From the NCBI GenBank assembly GCA_958296125.1, contig OY282444.1:3691623-3755622 (forward strand): a DNA stretch of 64,000 nt. Direction: 5' to 3'. Below, in pieces: positions 34,603 through 44,080 of the stretch. The notes under the pieces were generated by a model. That model was not told the DNA's origin and searched no databases. It was given only the letters and a program-made list of their open reading frames with translations. The stretch's first letter is position 1. Every line of letters starts with the position of its first letter. Source of the DNA: an uncultured Poribacteria bacterium (GTDB lineage Bacteria; Poribacteria; WGA-4E; PCPOR2b). A program made the translations under genes and the position numbers.

Positions 34603-36017
34603 AAACGGTATTCCTTAATTTTTCTGAAGATTGTTCGTTTTGAAATTCCTAAAATCTTCGCGGCTTTCGCTCTGTTATTGCTAACATATTGGAGCGTCGA
34701 TCGAATAACTTCCTTCTCAATTTCTGCCATCGACATTCCCACTTCAACGTGCAACCCTGATGTAGGTAACGCTGCCACGCCCGTATCTGTAGCGGTGGGA
34801 ACGGAGAGGATAACAGGAGAGCTGGCTCCGGTGGATTTGAGAATATGTTCCGGAATATCATCAAGGTCGAGCTCTGAACGGTTCGACATGATAACCATCC
34901 CCTCAATGCAGTTTTTCAACTCTCGCACACTTCCCTGCCAGTCATACTTCATCAACACTCGTATGGCGCGAGAGGTCATGCCCTTGGTCATCTTTCGGTT
35001 TTCCCTGCAAAATTCTTCTGTAAACGCTTTAACTAGGAGTGGAATATCCTCCCTTCGCTCACGGAGCGGTGGCAAGGCGATCCGGATCACGTTCAAGCGA
35101 TCGTAGAGATCTGGCAGAAACTTTTCCTGCTCCACCGCTTTCTCAAGATTGCGGTTCGTTGCACAAATCACGCGAACATCAACCGGTATCGATTCATTCC
35201 CCCCGACGCGCTGAAACTCCTTCTCGGCGAGTACTCGCAAGAGCCTCGCTTGGTTTGACAAACTTAACTGTCCCACTTCATCAAGAAATAGCGTCCCCCC
35301 GTGAGCCGCCTCAAATCGCCCTTTCCGCGTCTGATACGCACCTGTAAACGCACCCCGCTCATGGCCAAAAAGTTCAGATTCCGCAAGGCTTTCGCTCAGG
35401 GCTGCACAATTGAATATAACTAGCGGCCCTCGCCTTAAACTTCGGTGGTGCATAGCGCGGGCGACTAGCTCTTTTCCGGTGCCTCGCTCCCCACGGATCA
35501 TGACGGTAGCTTTTGTTGGGGCAATCTGTGCAATGAGATCTCGAATCTCTTGGATTTTCGGTGAATGGCCCGTTAATTGGAGGAGTCCGACTCGCTCATC
35601 AATCTGGGACTGTAATTGCCGATTTTCCTGGGTGAGCCGTTGGTTTTCGAGTACCTTGTGAAGGAGGGCTTTCAGTTGGGATGGGGTGAGGGGTTTAGGC
35701 AGAAAATAACTTGCCCCCATGTGAAGCGTGGCTTTGAGGCCAACATCGGTTTCTAAAACGTTTGGGGCTGTGATGAAGATCACGCCGACATCGGGGGTCT
35801 GATTATAGGCTGCTTCAAGGAGTTTGAGTCCGTCAACTCGCTCCCCTATGAGTGGAGCGATCAACACATCAATATTCAAGCGTTCAATACGGTCTAACGC
35901 TTCATACATCGTGCGAGTCGCAAGCACATGCAACCCTTCGCGCTCAAGTGTGAGACAAATTGTTTCGCGCTGCCGTTGGTCCGGATCAACAACGAGGATA
36001 GTGATTTGGTCGTTCAT
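34590..36017 (-). CDS. Sigma54-dependent NtrC-type regulator with degenerate receiver
   Basis: A 475-residue protein with receiver (1-120), AAA+ sigma54 activation domain (about 145-385) and Fis-type HTH ([20 protein letters not shown]). Walker A is [15 protein letters not shown], and GAFTGA contacts sigma54. The receiver keeps acidic residues in VVDPDQ and the Lys in FLPKPL, but the phospho-acceptor Asp is replaced by Pro in [14 protein letters not shown]. It is therefore unlikely to be switched by phosphorylation. It is in one operon with yqeY before it and the Bat-like gene and moxR after it. Confidence 0.9.
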   Translation of the reverse strand: MNDQITILVVDPDQRQRETICLTLEREGLHVLATRTMYEALDRIERLNIDVLIAPLIGERVDGLKLLEAAYNQTPDVGVIFITAPNVLETDVGLKATLHMGASYFLPKPLTPSQLKALLHKVLENQRLTQENRQLQSQIDERVGLLQLTGHSPKIQEIRDLIAQIAPTKATVMIRGERGTGKELVARAMHHRSLRRGPLVIFNCAALSESLAESELFGHERGAFTGAYQTRKGRFEAAHGGTLFLDEVGQLSLSNQARLLRVLAEKEFQRVGGNESIPVDVRVICATNRNLEKAVEQEKFLPDLYDRLNVIRIALPPLRERREDIPLLVKAFTEEFCRENRKMTKGMTSRAIRVLMKYDWQGSVRELKNCIEGMVIMSNRSELDLDDIPEHILKSTGASSPVILSVPTATDTGVAALPTSGLHVEVGMSMAEIEKEVIRSTLQYVSNNRAKAAKILGISKRTIFRKIKEYRLCDE

Positions 36018-36021
36018 TGTG

Positions 36022-36465
36022 CTAGCCTAGTTTCTGTCTGACAATTTGGCTAACAACCGAATTGTCTGCTTTACCTCTCAACTGGGGGACGAGTTTACCC
36101 ATGACTTTGCCCATATCTCGCATTGATGTGGCCCCTAACTCCTCAATCGCATCTGTGACAACGGCTTCGATTTCTTCCGCCGAAAGTTGGGCGGGGAGAA
36201 ATTCTTGCAAGATATTAATCTGTTCCATTTCGGCTTCGACGAGGCCATCACGATTGGATTGGCGCAACTGCTCCAGCGCATCCTTCCGTTTCTTAATCTG
36301 GCTAGCGATTACCTCTAAAACGCCATCATCATCCAACTCAACTTGACTATTGATTTCCTTATCTCGGACGGCAGCGCGCACCATACGAATCGCAGACAGA
36401 CGATTTTTGTCTTTTGCCCTCATCGCCTGTTTCATATCTTCATTTAACTGTTCTTTGAGTCCCAT
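36022..36465 (-). CDS. yqeY: GatB/YqeY domain protein
   Basis: A 147-residue YqeY protein (LKEQLNEDMKQAMRAKDKNR, SAIRMVRAAVRDKEI, ASQIKKRKDALEQL). The fold equals the tail of the GatB subunit of tRNA amidotransferase and is thought to bind tRNA or affect charging. Its role in the cell is unclear. Full length and normal motifs are seen. It lies 4 bp before the sigma54 regulator. Confidence 0.92.
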   Translation of the reverse strand: MGLKEQLNEDMKQAMRAKDKNRLSAIRMVRAAVRDKEINSQVELDDDGVLEVIASQIKKRKDALEQLRQSNRDGLVEAEMEQINILQEFLPAQLSAEEIEAVVTDAIEELGATSMRDMGKVMGKLVPQLRGKADNSVVSQIVRQKLG

Positions 36466-36589
36466 AAAAGATCCTTCATTTCTCTACATAATTTGCTATA
36501 AGCAAGATAAAATAATACCCCATCTCCCAACCATCGTCAAGCCGAAAAGTGAGGTGATAGACAAGGATTGAAGCGTGAAATGTTAAGTT

Positions 36590-37270
36590 TCACGCCTTCA
36601 GTTTGCTATATGTTTGAGGTGCGGGGCTGCTTTTCCCTGCGAGGTCTATCCCAAACAGGTGATCCCGTAATAGCTGCAATCCTGCGGGAGTATCCACATC
36701 GTACCATGGCGGCAGCAACCCCAATCGCGCGTTAATCCCCTGAATTTTCCCAAGTGTTTGACGGAAGACGACATCGGTGCTCCACGCGATTTCCTCAAAG
36801 ACGGTGGGAATCGACAAGGATGCCCCGTGTTTTGAAAAACCGATCAGGTAGTAGCCGCCGTCCACGCTGGGACCGATGACAACATCACGCGATTCTAGTA
36901 AATCGAGCGAGCGTTCAACATACTGAATTGGTAGCGTTGGGCTATCTGAACCCACGAATAGGAATTTTGCATAATCCCGATCACACGCCCAGCGTGCAGC
37001 AGCAATCAAGCGTTCCCCAAGCGTTGCACCTTGTTGGGGGATATAAACCGGAGCTTCACCGATCAGGGTTTGCAAAGCATTTAGGGCCTCGGGCGGTGTA
37101 TAGGCAATCACGCTGTGAGCTGCGGAAATTGTGGAAAGGGCGTTGCACCAATCGACGAGGAACGCCTGATATAGTGACGCTGCCTGCTCTGCCGAAAGAT
37201 GAGGTATGAGCCGGGTTTTAACTTGACCGGGAACAGGGTTTTTGACAAAGACTATGACACAAGCATCCAT
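36590..37270 (-). CDS. TIGR04282-like glycosyltransferase (DUF2064)
   Basis: A 226-residue GT-A-like protein. It has VFVKNPVPGQVKTRLIPHLS, LFVGSDSPTLP and VIGPSVDGGYYLIGFSK, the motifs of the DUF2064/TIGR04282 group (proposed in arsenosugar or glycolipid assembly). The ATG at 37270 has GGGG before it. An upstream start at 37375 would overlap the preceding gene deeply. No arsenosugar partner genes (ArsM, radical SAM) are seen here, so the biosynthetic role is open. Confidence 0.82.
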   Translation of the reverse strand: MDACVIVFVKNPVPGQVKTRLIPHLSAEQAASLYQAFLVDWCNALSTISAAHSVIAYTPPEALNALQTLIGEAPVYIPQQGATLGERLIAAARWACDRDYAKFLFVGSDSPTLPIQYVERSLDLLESRDVVIGPSVDGGYYLIGFSKHGASLSIPTVFEEIAWSTDVVFRQTLGKIQGINARLGLLPPWYDVDTPAGLQLLRDHLFGIDLAGKSSPAPQTYSKLKA

Positions 37271-38268
37271 ATCTTGCCCCCTGATTGTGTGTTGTGACGG
37301 GCATCGGGTTGGTAGGGCAGGAAGGCGGACTGCAAATCCGATGGTTCTGATTGGCTTGGCTGGCGTTGTTTCCAAGCCATGGTGATCACAATGCAGGCGA
37401 TAACGATTGCTAGAAAAGCGATTAGATTGCCTTTGAGCGTTCCATTGCTGCGATCAATCTGAAATTTTGCAACGCAGCCGGTGATAGCAGCGAGTAGAGC
37501 GAGGATCAGACTAGCGTACCACGGCAAATGGACAATCACCCCGAGGAGGGAAACCAATGATACCCATAAACTAAACTTGGCAAGACGGTTGATTTGCGCG
37601 TCTGCAGCACTAGCATTGCCAGAAGTGGATTCGGTTTGTTGCTGGTTGTGCGGGGGGGATGGCGGCACGTCACGATAGGTGGATTCGACTAAACGGATAA
37701 ATTCTGCGAACAGCTGCTCCCGTCTGAGCCATTGGAAAAGGTTCGGATATTCGTGCCTGATGAGGATTGAGAACTCTTGGCGTTGGGCACTAAAATCGGT
37801 AAACTCTTCCCAGCGGTCTTCTTCAACCATATAATACGGTGCTGCCCCAACCTGCAGCTCATAGCCCTGTCCGACGTGATGGGCGATTTTGCCAATACCC
37901 TCGCGCTCCGCAATTATGGTGGTCTTAGCACTGGTCGGTGTCGCTTGTGGGAGGTCACTTTCCGAAGTCCTCGCGGCACGTTCCAGATGAGGATCGCTTT
38001 CATCATCCGCATGCTGATTTTCATATTCCCCATGCGTTATCGCCAGACCTGTGCGACTAACGATTTCTAAGGCATCAACTCGGTCTTCGGTGTCAACGAA
38101 AAGGATAATCTGGCGTTGCCTATCAGCGTTGCGTGTATATTCAGGACGGCAACGAATCTGTTCGTTACCGAGCGTTGTCTGAATTAGGTTTGATTCCCAC
38201 TCATCTGTCGTGCGATAGATTTCAACCCAATCGTTGGTACTAAAAAGTAAGTCGTTGTTTTGAGCCAC
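37252..38268 (-). CDS. Unknown membrane protein with DUF2007-like N-terminus
   Basis: A 338-residue protein. The N-terminal 75 residues (WVEIYRTTDEWESNLIQTTL to ALEIVSRTGLA) resemble the DUF2007 putative signal-transducing domain. A hydrophilic middle region follows. Two or three transmembrane helices lie at about 235-300 (LWVSLVSLLGVIVHLPWYAS, LIAFLAIVIACIVITMAW), spaced like DUF4190. The C-terminus is polar. It overlaps the transferase gene by 19 bp. The membrane anchoring is clear and the function is not. Confidence 0.7.
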   Translation of the reverse strand: MAQNNDLLFSTNDWVEIYRTTDEWESNLIQTTLGNEQIRCRPEYTRNADRQRQIILFVDTEDRVDALEIVSRTGLAITHGEYENQHADDESDPHLERAARTSESDLPQATPTSAKTTIIAEREGIGKIAHHVGQGYELQVGAAPYYMVEEDRWEEFTDFSAQRQEFSILIRHEYPNLFQWLRREQLFAEFIRLVESTYRDVPPSPPHNQQQTESTSGNASAADAQINRLAKFSLWVSLVSLLGVIVHLPWYASLILALLAAITGCVAKFQIDRSNGTLKGNLIAFLAIVIACIVITMAWKQRQPSQSEPSDLQSAFLPYQPDARHNTQSGGKIWMLVS

Positions 38269-38370
38269 GATTTTCCTCTGTGGTGCTGCTTCGTTACACT
38301 CGATGCAACTTATTTTAGCCTAAGTTTCCTGTCGCGATTTGGAAGGGATGCCCCTTACCATATTGTGTAG

Positions 38371-38397
38371 GAGGGAATTCCGATTCCCGACCATTCC
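38371..38397. repeat. Short GGGAATTCCGATTCCC repeat
   Basis: GTAGGAGGGAATTCCGATTCCCGAC is partly self-complementary (GGGAAT with ATTCCC). A close copy, GTAGGAGGGATTTCCGAATCCCGAC, lies at about 56013-56037 with compensating base changes in its arms. Confidence 0.5.
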
Positions 38398-38437
38398 ACT
38401 GGTTTATCAACTAGCGACTTGGGTTATTGTAAGTGGA

Positions 38438-38902
38438 CTACAGTTCCGGGCTGTAAAGAATCACCTCATCAATTCGCGGGTAGTCAAAGAGTTCGCTCGG
38501 ATCAAACAGAATGTTCAACTCACGTTCCGCGTTCTCAGGAGAATCTGAGGCGTGGACAACGTTGTGAGTGATGTCAATCGAGAAATCTCCACGAATACTG
38601 CCGGGTTGAGATTCAACTGGCCTTGTTGCCCCGTTTACCAGACGCACCAGCTCGATAGCATTTTGCCCCTCAAGAGCAACTGCCACGATTGGCGTTGATG
38701 TCATGAATTGGATGAGGTAGTCGTAAAAAAACTTCCCCTGATGTGGTGCGTAGAGTTGATCCGCTCGGTCTCTTGGAAGTTTGAGTAATTTCAGTCCGAC
38801 CAGTTTGAGGCCTTTACGTTCAAAGCGGGAAATAATTTCGCCAATCAATCCACGTTGAACGCCATCCGGTTTAATCAAAACTAAAGTCTGCTCTGGATTC
38901 AT
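38438..38902 (-). CDS. ndk: Nucleoside diphosphate kinase
   Basis: A 154-residue Ndk that moves the gamma phosphate from ATP to other NDPs. The catalytic His is in HNVVHASDSPENAERE, and LIKPDGVQRGLIGEIISRFE is the conserved start. The C-terminal extension (ELFDYPRIDEVILYSPEL) is slightly longer than in E. coli. The gap of 80 bp to the DnaJ-like gene suggests separate transcription is possible. Confidence 0.96.
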   Translation of the reverse strand: MNPEQTLVLIKPDGVQRGLIGEIISRFERKGLKLVGLKLLKLPRDRADQLYAPHQGKFFYDYLIQFMTSTPIVAVALEGQNAIELVRLVNGATRPVESQPGSIRGDFSIDITHNVVHASDSPENAERELNILFDPSELFDYPRIDEVILYSPEL

Positions 38903-38985
38903 TTAGTTGCCTATTTGTCGTAGTGTGTAATGGGTGAGTGGCACAGACAGAGCTTGCACTGCCCTACCGCTCACCGGTTACTGGG

Positions 38986-39852
38986 TTATAGCGTTTCCTC
39001 AAATGCCTTTAACAATTCCCTCTGTTTTCTTGTCAAGGAACGTGGAATTTCGACCTTGATCTGGACGCGTAAATCGCCTTTGCGCTTCGACGCATCGGTA
39101 ACACCACCCCCACGGACTCTCAACTGTTGCTCCGGCTGCGTCCCCGCAGGGATCTTCAGATCGATGTGTCCCTTCAGGGTCGGAACACGGACTTTCCCGC
39201 CCAAAGCTGCAACGGTGAAGGGCACTGTGGCTTGGGTCACGAGATCTAGACCCTCCCGCTTAAAGTTTGGGTGCGATTGAACAGCGATTCTCACAATTAG
39301 TGAGCCGCGCTGTCCGCCCACAGTCAGGTCTCCTTGATCGGCCAGGCGCAATGCCTGTCCGTCTTGAATGCCCGGCGGAATCTTAATAGTAAGGGTTCTA
39401 TCGTTCACCTGAATCCGCTTTTCGGCACCCAATATCGATTCCTCAAACGGGATTGTCAGCCTTGTTTGCAAATTGCCGCGGTGCTGTGCCCTGAAATCGG
39501 TGGAGTTGTCCCTACTGAATACATCCCCGAATACATCTCCGAAGTTTCCAAAGACCTCACGCCCAAAGATATCTCCAAAATTGGTGAAGATGTCCTCAAA
39601 GTTCGTGTATCCCTGAAAACCAGCGTTATGGACTCCCGCATGTCCGCGTATATCGTAGATCTTCCGCTTCTCGGGATCCGATAGCACGTCGTAAGCATTT
39701 GAGGCTTCCTTGAATTTCTCTTCCGCTGTCTTATCTCCCGGATTTTTGTCGGGATGATACTGCAGCGCGACCTTGCGGTAAGCACGTTTAATCTCCTCTG
39801 GAGACGCGTTCCGATTCACCCCAAGAACTTCATAGTAATCTCTTTCTGCCAT
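38986..39852 (-). CDS. DnaJ-class co-chaperone, CbpA-like (type B, no zinc finger)
   Basis: A 288-residue J-protein. The J domain has [18 protein letters not shown] with the HPD motif. A Gly/Phe-rich segment ([20 protein letters not shown]) follows, then the two client-binding beta domains ([39 protein letters not shown]). The CxxCxGxG zinc region of DnaJ is absent, as in CbpA. It stimulates DnaK. An AGGGA site precedes the ATG. Confidence 0.93.
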   Translation of the reverse strand: MAERDYYEVLGVNRNASPEEIKRAYRKVALQYHPDKNPGDKTAEEKFKEASNAYDVLSDPEKRKIYDIRGHAGVHNAGFQGYTNFEDIFTNFGDIFGREVFGNFGDVFGDVFSRDNSTDFRAQHRGNLQTRLTIPFEESILGAEKRIQVNDRTLTIKIPPGIQDGQALRLADQGDLTVGGQRGSLIVRIAVQSHPNFKREGLDLVTQATVPFTVAALGGKVRVPTLKGHIDLKIPAGTQPEQQLRVRGGGVTDASKRKGDLRVQIKVEIPRSLTRKQRELLKAFEETL

Positions 39853-39879
39853 CTAATTTTCCCTGTGTATCGAACAGTA

Positions 39880-40311
39880 TTATGTGTCATCGCCGCGATA
39901 AGGGTTCAGTTTTTCATCAAGGCTATACTTACCGGAGCCGATCAGAATCAAGCTCAGAAAAACGATGCCAGCTTCGATCGCGTGCGAAGCACCTCCCAAC
40001 CCCTCTCCACGACTCAAATGGGCCGCAGCAGCGACCACCATCGTGATTGTCAAAAGGATACAGGCGGGTCTGAAAAAGAAACCGAGGATGAGACAGATGC
40101 CTCCCAAAGACTCCGAAACCGCAGCCATGAATCCCCAAAACGCCGGTATAAATGTGATGCCGAAGGCCGCCATTGCTCCGCCGAGCATTTCCCATTTCTC
40201 GGGACCGCCAAACAGTTTTGGGAGCCCATGAAAGAGGAACATACACCCAATCCCAATCCGAAGGATTAATAAACCGATGTGTCGATGTTTATTCAAAAAT
40301 GTCAAGATCAT
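39880..40311 (-). CDS. DoxX-family membrane protein
   Basis: A 143-residue protein with four transmembrane helices (LLILRIGIGCMFLFHGLPKL to AGIVFLSLILIGSG). The helix-1 motif GIGCMFLFHGLPKLFG and the sequence ESLGGICLILGFFFRPA match DoxX. The family is linked with thiosulfate oxidation or redox membrane complexes, but most members are unassigned. The start at 40311 is taken, as an extended start at 40362 would add a charged non-family segment. Confidence 0.88.
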   Translation of the reverse strand: MILTFLNKHRHIGLLILRIGIGCMFLFHGLPKLFGGPEKWEMLGGAMAAFGITFIPAFWGFMAAVSESLGGICLILGFFFRPACILLTITMVVAAAAHLSRGEGLGGASHAIEAGIVFLSLILIGSGKYSLDEKLNPYRGDDT

Positions 40312-40732
40312 TCGTTTGTGTTTCCTTTCACTTTTGATTGTTGGATATTTAGGTCTGTCCAAGTTTACCCTCGTGAAAACAGGGGTAAAACAAAGAAATG
40401 ATAGGCGATTCTGAAAAAATAATCAAGAAAAAAATACGGGGTTTGACCGATGGTCTAGTATAGACTATTGCCGAACACCCCTATATCTGGAACTGAACTT
40501 TTACAATTTACGTGCGTAATGGATCTGGTTGAAAAGCATCCTCAATATCGGTTTGGTAAATATAATGACGCTTTCTTGTTGACAACGCCCTTCGGGTGAG
40601 GTATGTTAGGAAAAAGAGTAGTAGGGGCCCCTTTCCTTCTAACCCCCCTTTGTTCTCACTTTGGTTCATAGGCGGAAAGCGGTGGTCTGTTTTTGAAAAA
40701 TCAATGGACACGACAAAACAGGAAAATTTCCT
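40312..40732. other. Intergenic region without recognisable gene
   Basis: 421 bp between divergent genes, so it should hold promoters in both directions. I see no clear -35/-10 pair. GTAGGGGCCCCTTTCC near 40621 has a GGGGCCCC palindrome. A 138-codon minus-strand ORF crossing into the enolase-family gene is a shadow. Confidence 0.4.
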
Positions 40733-41950
40733 ATGGCAAAAATCAAAGAAATTCGATGTATTCGTACACGAGTCAATGGGACTTGGGTTATTGTGAAGGT
40801 CACCACTGATCAGCCGGGACTTTACGGTATCGGCTCTGCCAGCGACCACTATCATGCGCAAACAGTCATTACGGCGATTGAGGAGTGCATCGCCCCCCGC
40901 CTGATTGGTCGAGAGGTTGGGCATATTGAGGACATCTGGCAGTCCACCCTTACCAGTGGTTACTGGCGGAATGGGTCAATTCTGAACACCGCACTGGGCG
41001 GCATTGACATGGCACTTTGGGACATTAAGGGGAAAGAGGCTGGAATGCCGGTCTATCAGCTTCTCGGCGGTCCCTGTCGCGCTGCTGTGCCGTGCTACGC
41101 CCATGCTGGCGGCGATGACCTTGTCGCGCTTGAGGACGACATCCGACGCTACATGGAGGAGGGCTATTCGGTCATTCGGTGTCAGCTTGGCGGGTACGGC
41201 GGCGGCGGATTCATCGATGCCGATAAAGCGGGCCAACCGAAGAATGCCTGGTCCAATGCCTCTGCCTTCGATGATGAAGCATACCTTGAAAGCATCCCGA
41301 AAATGTTTGAATATCTCCGATCGAAGTTGGGGTTCGGACCGAAGCTCACGCATGATGTTCACGAACACCTCCGCCCGCAGTGCGCGGTGACGTTGTCGAA
41401 ACTCCTAGAACCGTATCGGCTCTACTTTCTTGAGGATGTCCTCTCACCTGAACAGATCGATTGGTTTCGTCTCATTCGGCAGCAATGCACCACCCCACAG
41501 GCGATGGGGGAACTATTTATCAATCCTCACGAGTGGACCCCCCTCATCACTGAGCGGCTGATCGACTTCGTCCGGGTCCGGGTATCGAAAGGCGGCGGCA
41601 TTACCCCGTGTCGCAAGATTGCCACCCTGTGCGAATGGTTCGGTGTCAATACGGCGTGGCAGGAGGGTGGAGACAATGATCCTGTTAACCAAGTAGCGGC
41701 AATGCACTTGGATCTGGCGAGTTGGAGTTTTGGGATTCAGGAAGAAAATCACTTCGGTCAGGAGGAGCTTGACATCTTCCCGGGTCACGCAATTCTTGAA
41801 GGCGGATACCTTTACGCCAATGACCAGCCGGGGCTAGGGATTGATATTGACGAGGCGAAGGCGGCGCAAATTCTGAACGCGGGACAAGCGAAAAGCCCCA
41901 ATTACGCCGCGGAAGATCGGAAAGCGGATGGAACGGTGGTACGACCGTAG
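40733..41950 (+). CDS. Enolase-superfamily sugar acid dehydratase (ManD/RspA-like)
   Basis: A 405-residue protein of the mandelate racemase/muconate lactonizing group. ALGGIDMALWDIKGKEAGMP ends the capping domain. Metal ligands lie in THDVHEHLRP (Asp), YFLEDVLSPEQ (Glu) and AMGELFINPHEW (Glu). The pattern is that of D-mannonate dehydratase and RspA-like proteins, including the C-terminal WQEGGDNDPVNQ. It probably dehydrates a sugar acid. The propeller and Gfo/Idh genes that follow fit a carbohydrate cluster. AGGAAA lies before the ATG. Confidence 0.87.
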   Translation: MAKIKEIRCIRTRVNGTWVIVKVTTDQPGLYGIGSASDHYHAQTVITAIEECIAPRLIGREVGHIEDIWQSTLTSGYWRNGSILNTALGGIDMALWDIKGKEAGMPVYQLLGGPCRAAVPCYAHAGGDDLVALEDDIRRYMEEGYSVIRCQLGGYGGGGFIDADKAGQPKNAWSNASAFDDEAYLESIPKMFEYLRSKLGFGPKLTHDVHEHLRPQCAVTLSKLLEPYRLYFLEDVLSPEQIDWFRLIRQQCTTPQAMGELFINPHEWTPLITERLIDFVRVRVSKGGGITPCRKIATLCEWFGVNTAWQEGGDNDPVNQVAAMHLDLASWSFGIQEENHFGQEELDIFPGHAILEGGYLYANDQPGLGIDIDEAKAAQILNAGQAKSPNYAAEDRKADGTVVRP

Positions 41951-42013
41951 TTGACAACTAAATCGGGACTGAGGATAAAATTTAGTCCCCCAATTATAGG
42001 AAGGAGATTAAAC

Positions 42014-42637
42014 ATGTTAAAAGCATCAATCGCAACCAGCTTTAATTGTCCGGGCCCTGGCACCAACGGGCTTGCTTGGCAAGGCGCATCCATCTGGAGT
42101 GTCGAGGGTGGCGGGACGTTACACAAAATTAACCCGCAGACTGGTGAGGTTATCCTTACCGTAAACCCACCCGCATCGGGATCCAGCGGACTTGAATGTG
42201 ACGGCAGCCATTTCTGGTATACTGACATCAGAGAGAAAATGCTGTACAAATTAACTGTGTCGGATTTGCAAATTGTTACTTCATTTCCGCCGCCGGGGCC
42301 GAGCCCCCATGGTCTCGCTTGGGATGGAGAATCGCTGTGGAGTGCCGATGTGCAATCGGATCGGCACTATAAGGTGTCTCCTGAAACTGGAGAGATATTG
42401 GCAGAATTTCCCTCCCCCGGCACCCGACCCCATGGGATTGCTTGGGATGGAACGACGCTGTGGAGTGCTGACACCGACACGCACATTATCTCCCAGATTG
42501 ACCCACATTCTGGGGAGAGTCTCGATTCCTTTGAATGTCCCGGCGAACCGCACGGTTTGACGTGGGATGGCACGCATCTCTGGTACGGCGATGACGCGGA
42601 GAAGACAATATGCAAAATTGCGTTGGAACGCGCTTAA
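42014..42637 (+). CDS. Beta-propeller protein with PHGLAWDG repeats
   Basis: A 207-residue protein with AAGGAG upstream of the ATG. About five repeats of some 40 residues carry (P/N)GLAWDGxxLWSxD, for example SPHGLAWDGESLWSADVQ and RPHGIAWDGTTLWSADTD. They alternate with a KV/KI-x-P-x-TGE strand. This is like glutamine cyclotransferase or Vgb/SMP-30 type propellers, but the set looks too short for a full six blades. There is no signal peptide. It sits between the ManD-like and Gfo/Idh genes, so sugar lactone chemistry is possible, though unproved. Confidence 0.75.
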   Translation: MLKASIATSFNCPGPGTNGLAWQGASIWSVEGGGTLHKINPQTGEVILTVNPPASGSSGLECDGSHFWYTDIREKMLYKLTVSDLQIVTSFPPPGPSPHGLAWDGESLWSADVQSDRHYKVSPETGEILAEFPSPGTRPHGIAWDGTTLWSADTDTHIISQIDPHSGESLDSFECPGEPHGLTWDGTHLWYGDDAEKTICKIALERA

Positions 42638-42661
42638 CGGAAGTCCCTACTGAGGTCAGTT

Positions 42662-43825
42662 ATGACGCGAACGATAGGCATTGGTGTCATCGGTATGGGG
42701 TGGATGGGGACTGTACACAGCCGCTCCTACCGACAGATTCCGATCCGCTTTCAGGACTGTGATATTCGACCGCGCTTGGTCATCTGCGCCGATGAGATGG
42801 AAGCCCGTGCCCGTGAAGCGCAGACGTTGTTGGGCTTTGAACGATACACCACGGATTGGAGACAGGTTATTGCCGATCCAGAGGTGCAGCTTGTCAACAT
42901 TACCGCGCCAAATAATATGCACCTCGATATTGCGAGAACGGCTGCCGAAGCGGGGAAGCATATCTTCTGTGAGAAGCCTGTCGGTCGGAATCCACAGGAA
43001 ACCACCGCGATCGAAGATGCCGCTCGACGGACTGGTGTTTTGACCTGTGTGGGCTATAACTACCGATGGGCACCGCTTGTGCAGTACGCCCGGCAACTGA
43101 TTGAGGAAGGGTGTCTCGGCAGGCTCACACACTATCGCGGGCGTTTCTTTGCGGGTTATGCTAGCAATCCGCACGCTGTGCTGTCGTGGCGTTTTCAGCG
43201 CGAGGTGGCAGGGTTGGGAACTTTGGGTGACCTGATGTCACATGTCGTTGATATGGCGCAGATGATAGCCGGTCCGATCAAGCGTTTAGTGGGCAACCGT
43301 GAGACTTTCGTTTCACAACGTCCGCTTGTTACCCCCGGCGAAGGCACGCACTTCACGGTTCGCACAGATGGCCCAACGGGCGAAGTTACCAACGAAGATT
43401 ATGTCGGTGCGTTGGTGCAATTTTCCAATGGGGCGCATGGCACGTTAGAGGGGTGTCGTGTCATAAATGGCCCCGAATGTCAGATGGCGTTTGAGGTGCA
43501 CGGGACACGCGGTGCGCTAAACTGGGACTTTGAGCGCATGAATGAGCTCCATCTGTTTCTCTCCGAGAGCGATGGTGGGCATAAGGGTTACACCCGTATT
43601 GTGAGTGGTCCTGAGCACCCATTTCATGCAGCGTTCAATCCCGGGCCCGGTGTCGGTTTGGGCTACGAAGATCTGAAGGTCATCGAAGCCTATCAGTTCT
43701 TAAAATCGATTCGGGATGGGTGCCAAGGTGAGCCTGCCTTTCGTGAGGCGTTAGCTGTGGCTAAGGTGTTGGGGGCGATTGAACGCTCATGGGAAACGGA
43801 GCGTTGGGAAGAGGTGCAGACCTAA
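42662..43825 (+). CDS. Gfo/Idh/MocA-family oxidoreductase
   Basis: A 387-residue NAD(P)-dependent sugar dehydrogenase. The Rossmann motif is [16 protein letters not shown], and the conserved substrate-binding EKP is in [14 protein letters not shown]. The C-terminal domain has the typical [19 protein letters not shown] strand and [16 protein letters not shown]. It follows the propeller gene by 24 bp. With the ManD-like dehydratase it suggests breakdown of a sugar or inositol-type compound. The exact substrate is unknown. Confidence 0.9.
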   Translation: MTRTIGIGVIGMGWMGTVHSRSYRQIPIRFQDCDIRPRLVICADEMEARAREAQTLLGFERYTTDWRQVIADPEVQLVNITAPNNMHLDIARTAAEAGKHIFCEKPVGRNPQETTAIEDAARRTGVLTCVGYNYRWAPLVQYARQLIEEGCLGRLTHYRGRFFAGYASNPHAVLSWRFQREVAGLGTLGDLMSHVVDMAQMIAGPIKRLVGNRETFVSQRPLVTPGEGTHFTVRTDGPTGEVTNEDYVGALVQFSNGAHGTLEGCRVINGPECQMAFEVHGTRGALNWDFERMNELHLFLSESDGGHKGYTRIVSGPEHPFHAAFNPGPGVGLGYEDLKVIEAYQFLKSIRDGCQGEPAFREALAVAKVLGAIERSWETERWEEVQT

Positions 43826-44080
43826 GTTGCCCGGGGCCTGGCTGAATGCGGAACGTGAAACGTAATGCGTAAGAAGTTCATTATGGGTTCATTGGTTGGT
43901 TGAACTAATAAATCCTATACATGCGCTTTCATGAAGAGCGAAAAACGAGCGTTTTTCCTAAGGCATCGAGTTACGAGAGAATTATACTCTATCAACATTT
44001 TTTAATCAACAAAAAGGAGGCGCAGTTTCCTCCCCGATCAACCCCTCTGGTAAGAGGAGGGCTCCACTGCGAAGATTTTA
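43826..44080. other. Leader region with GC-rich hairpins before the Sec gene
   Basis: No gene is seen. CCTCTGGTAAGAGG (about 44044-44057) forms a short hairpin inside a larger CCTCC/GGAGG fold covering about 44020-44070, directly upstream of the UGA-containing gene. GAGCGAAAAACGAGCG near 43936-43951 is a short direct repeat (GAGCG). A regulatory role of the folded leader is speculative. Confidence 0.35.

Noticed and set aside
40508-40924. 138-codon minus-strand ORF
   Set aside because: It overlaps the start of the enolase-family gene and has no ribosome site or domain.
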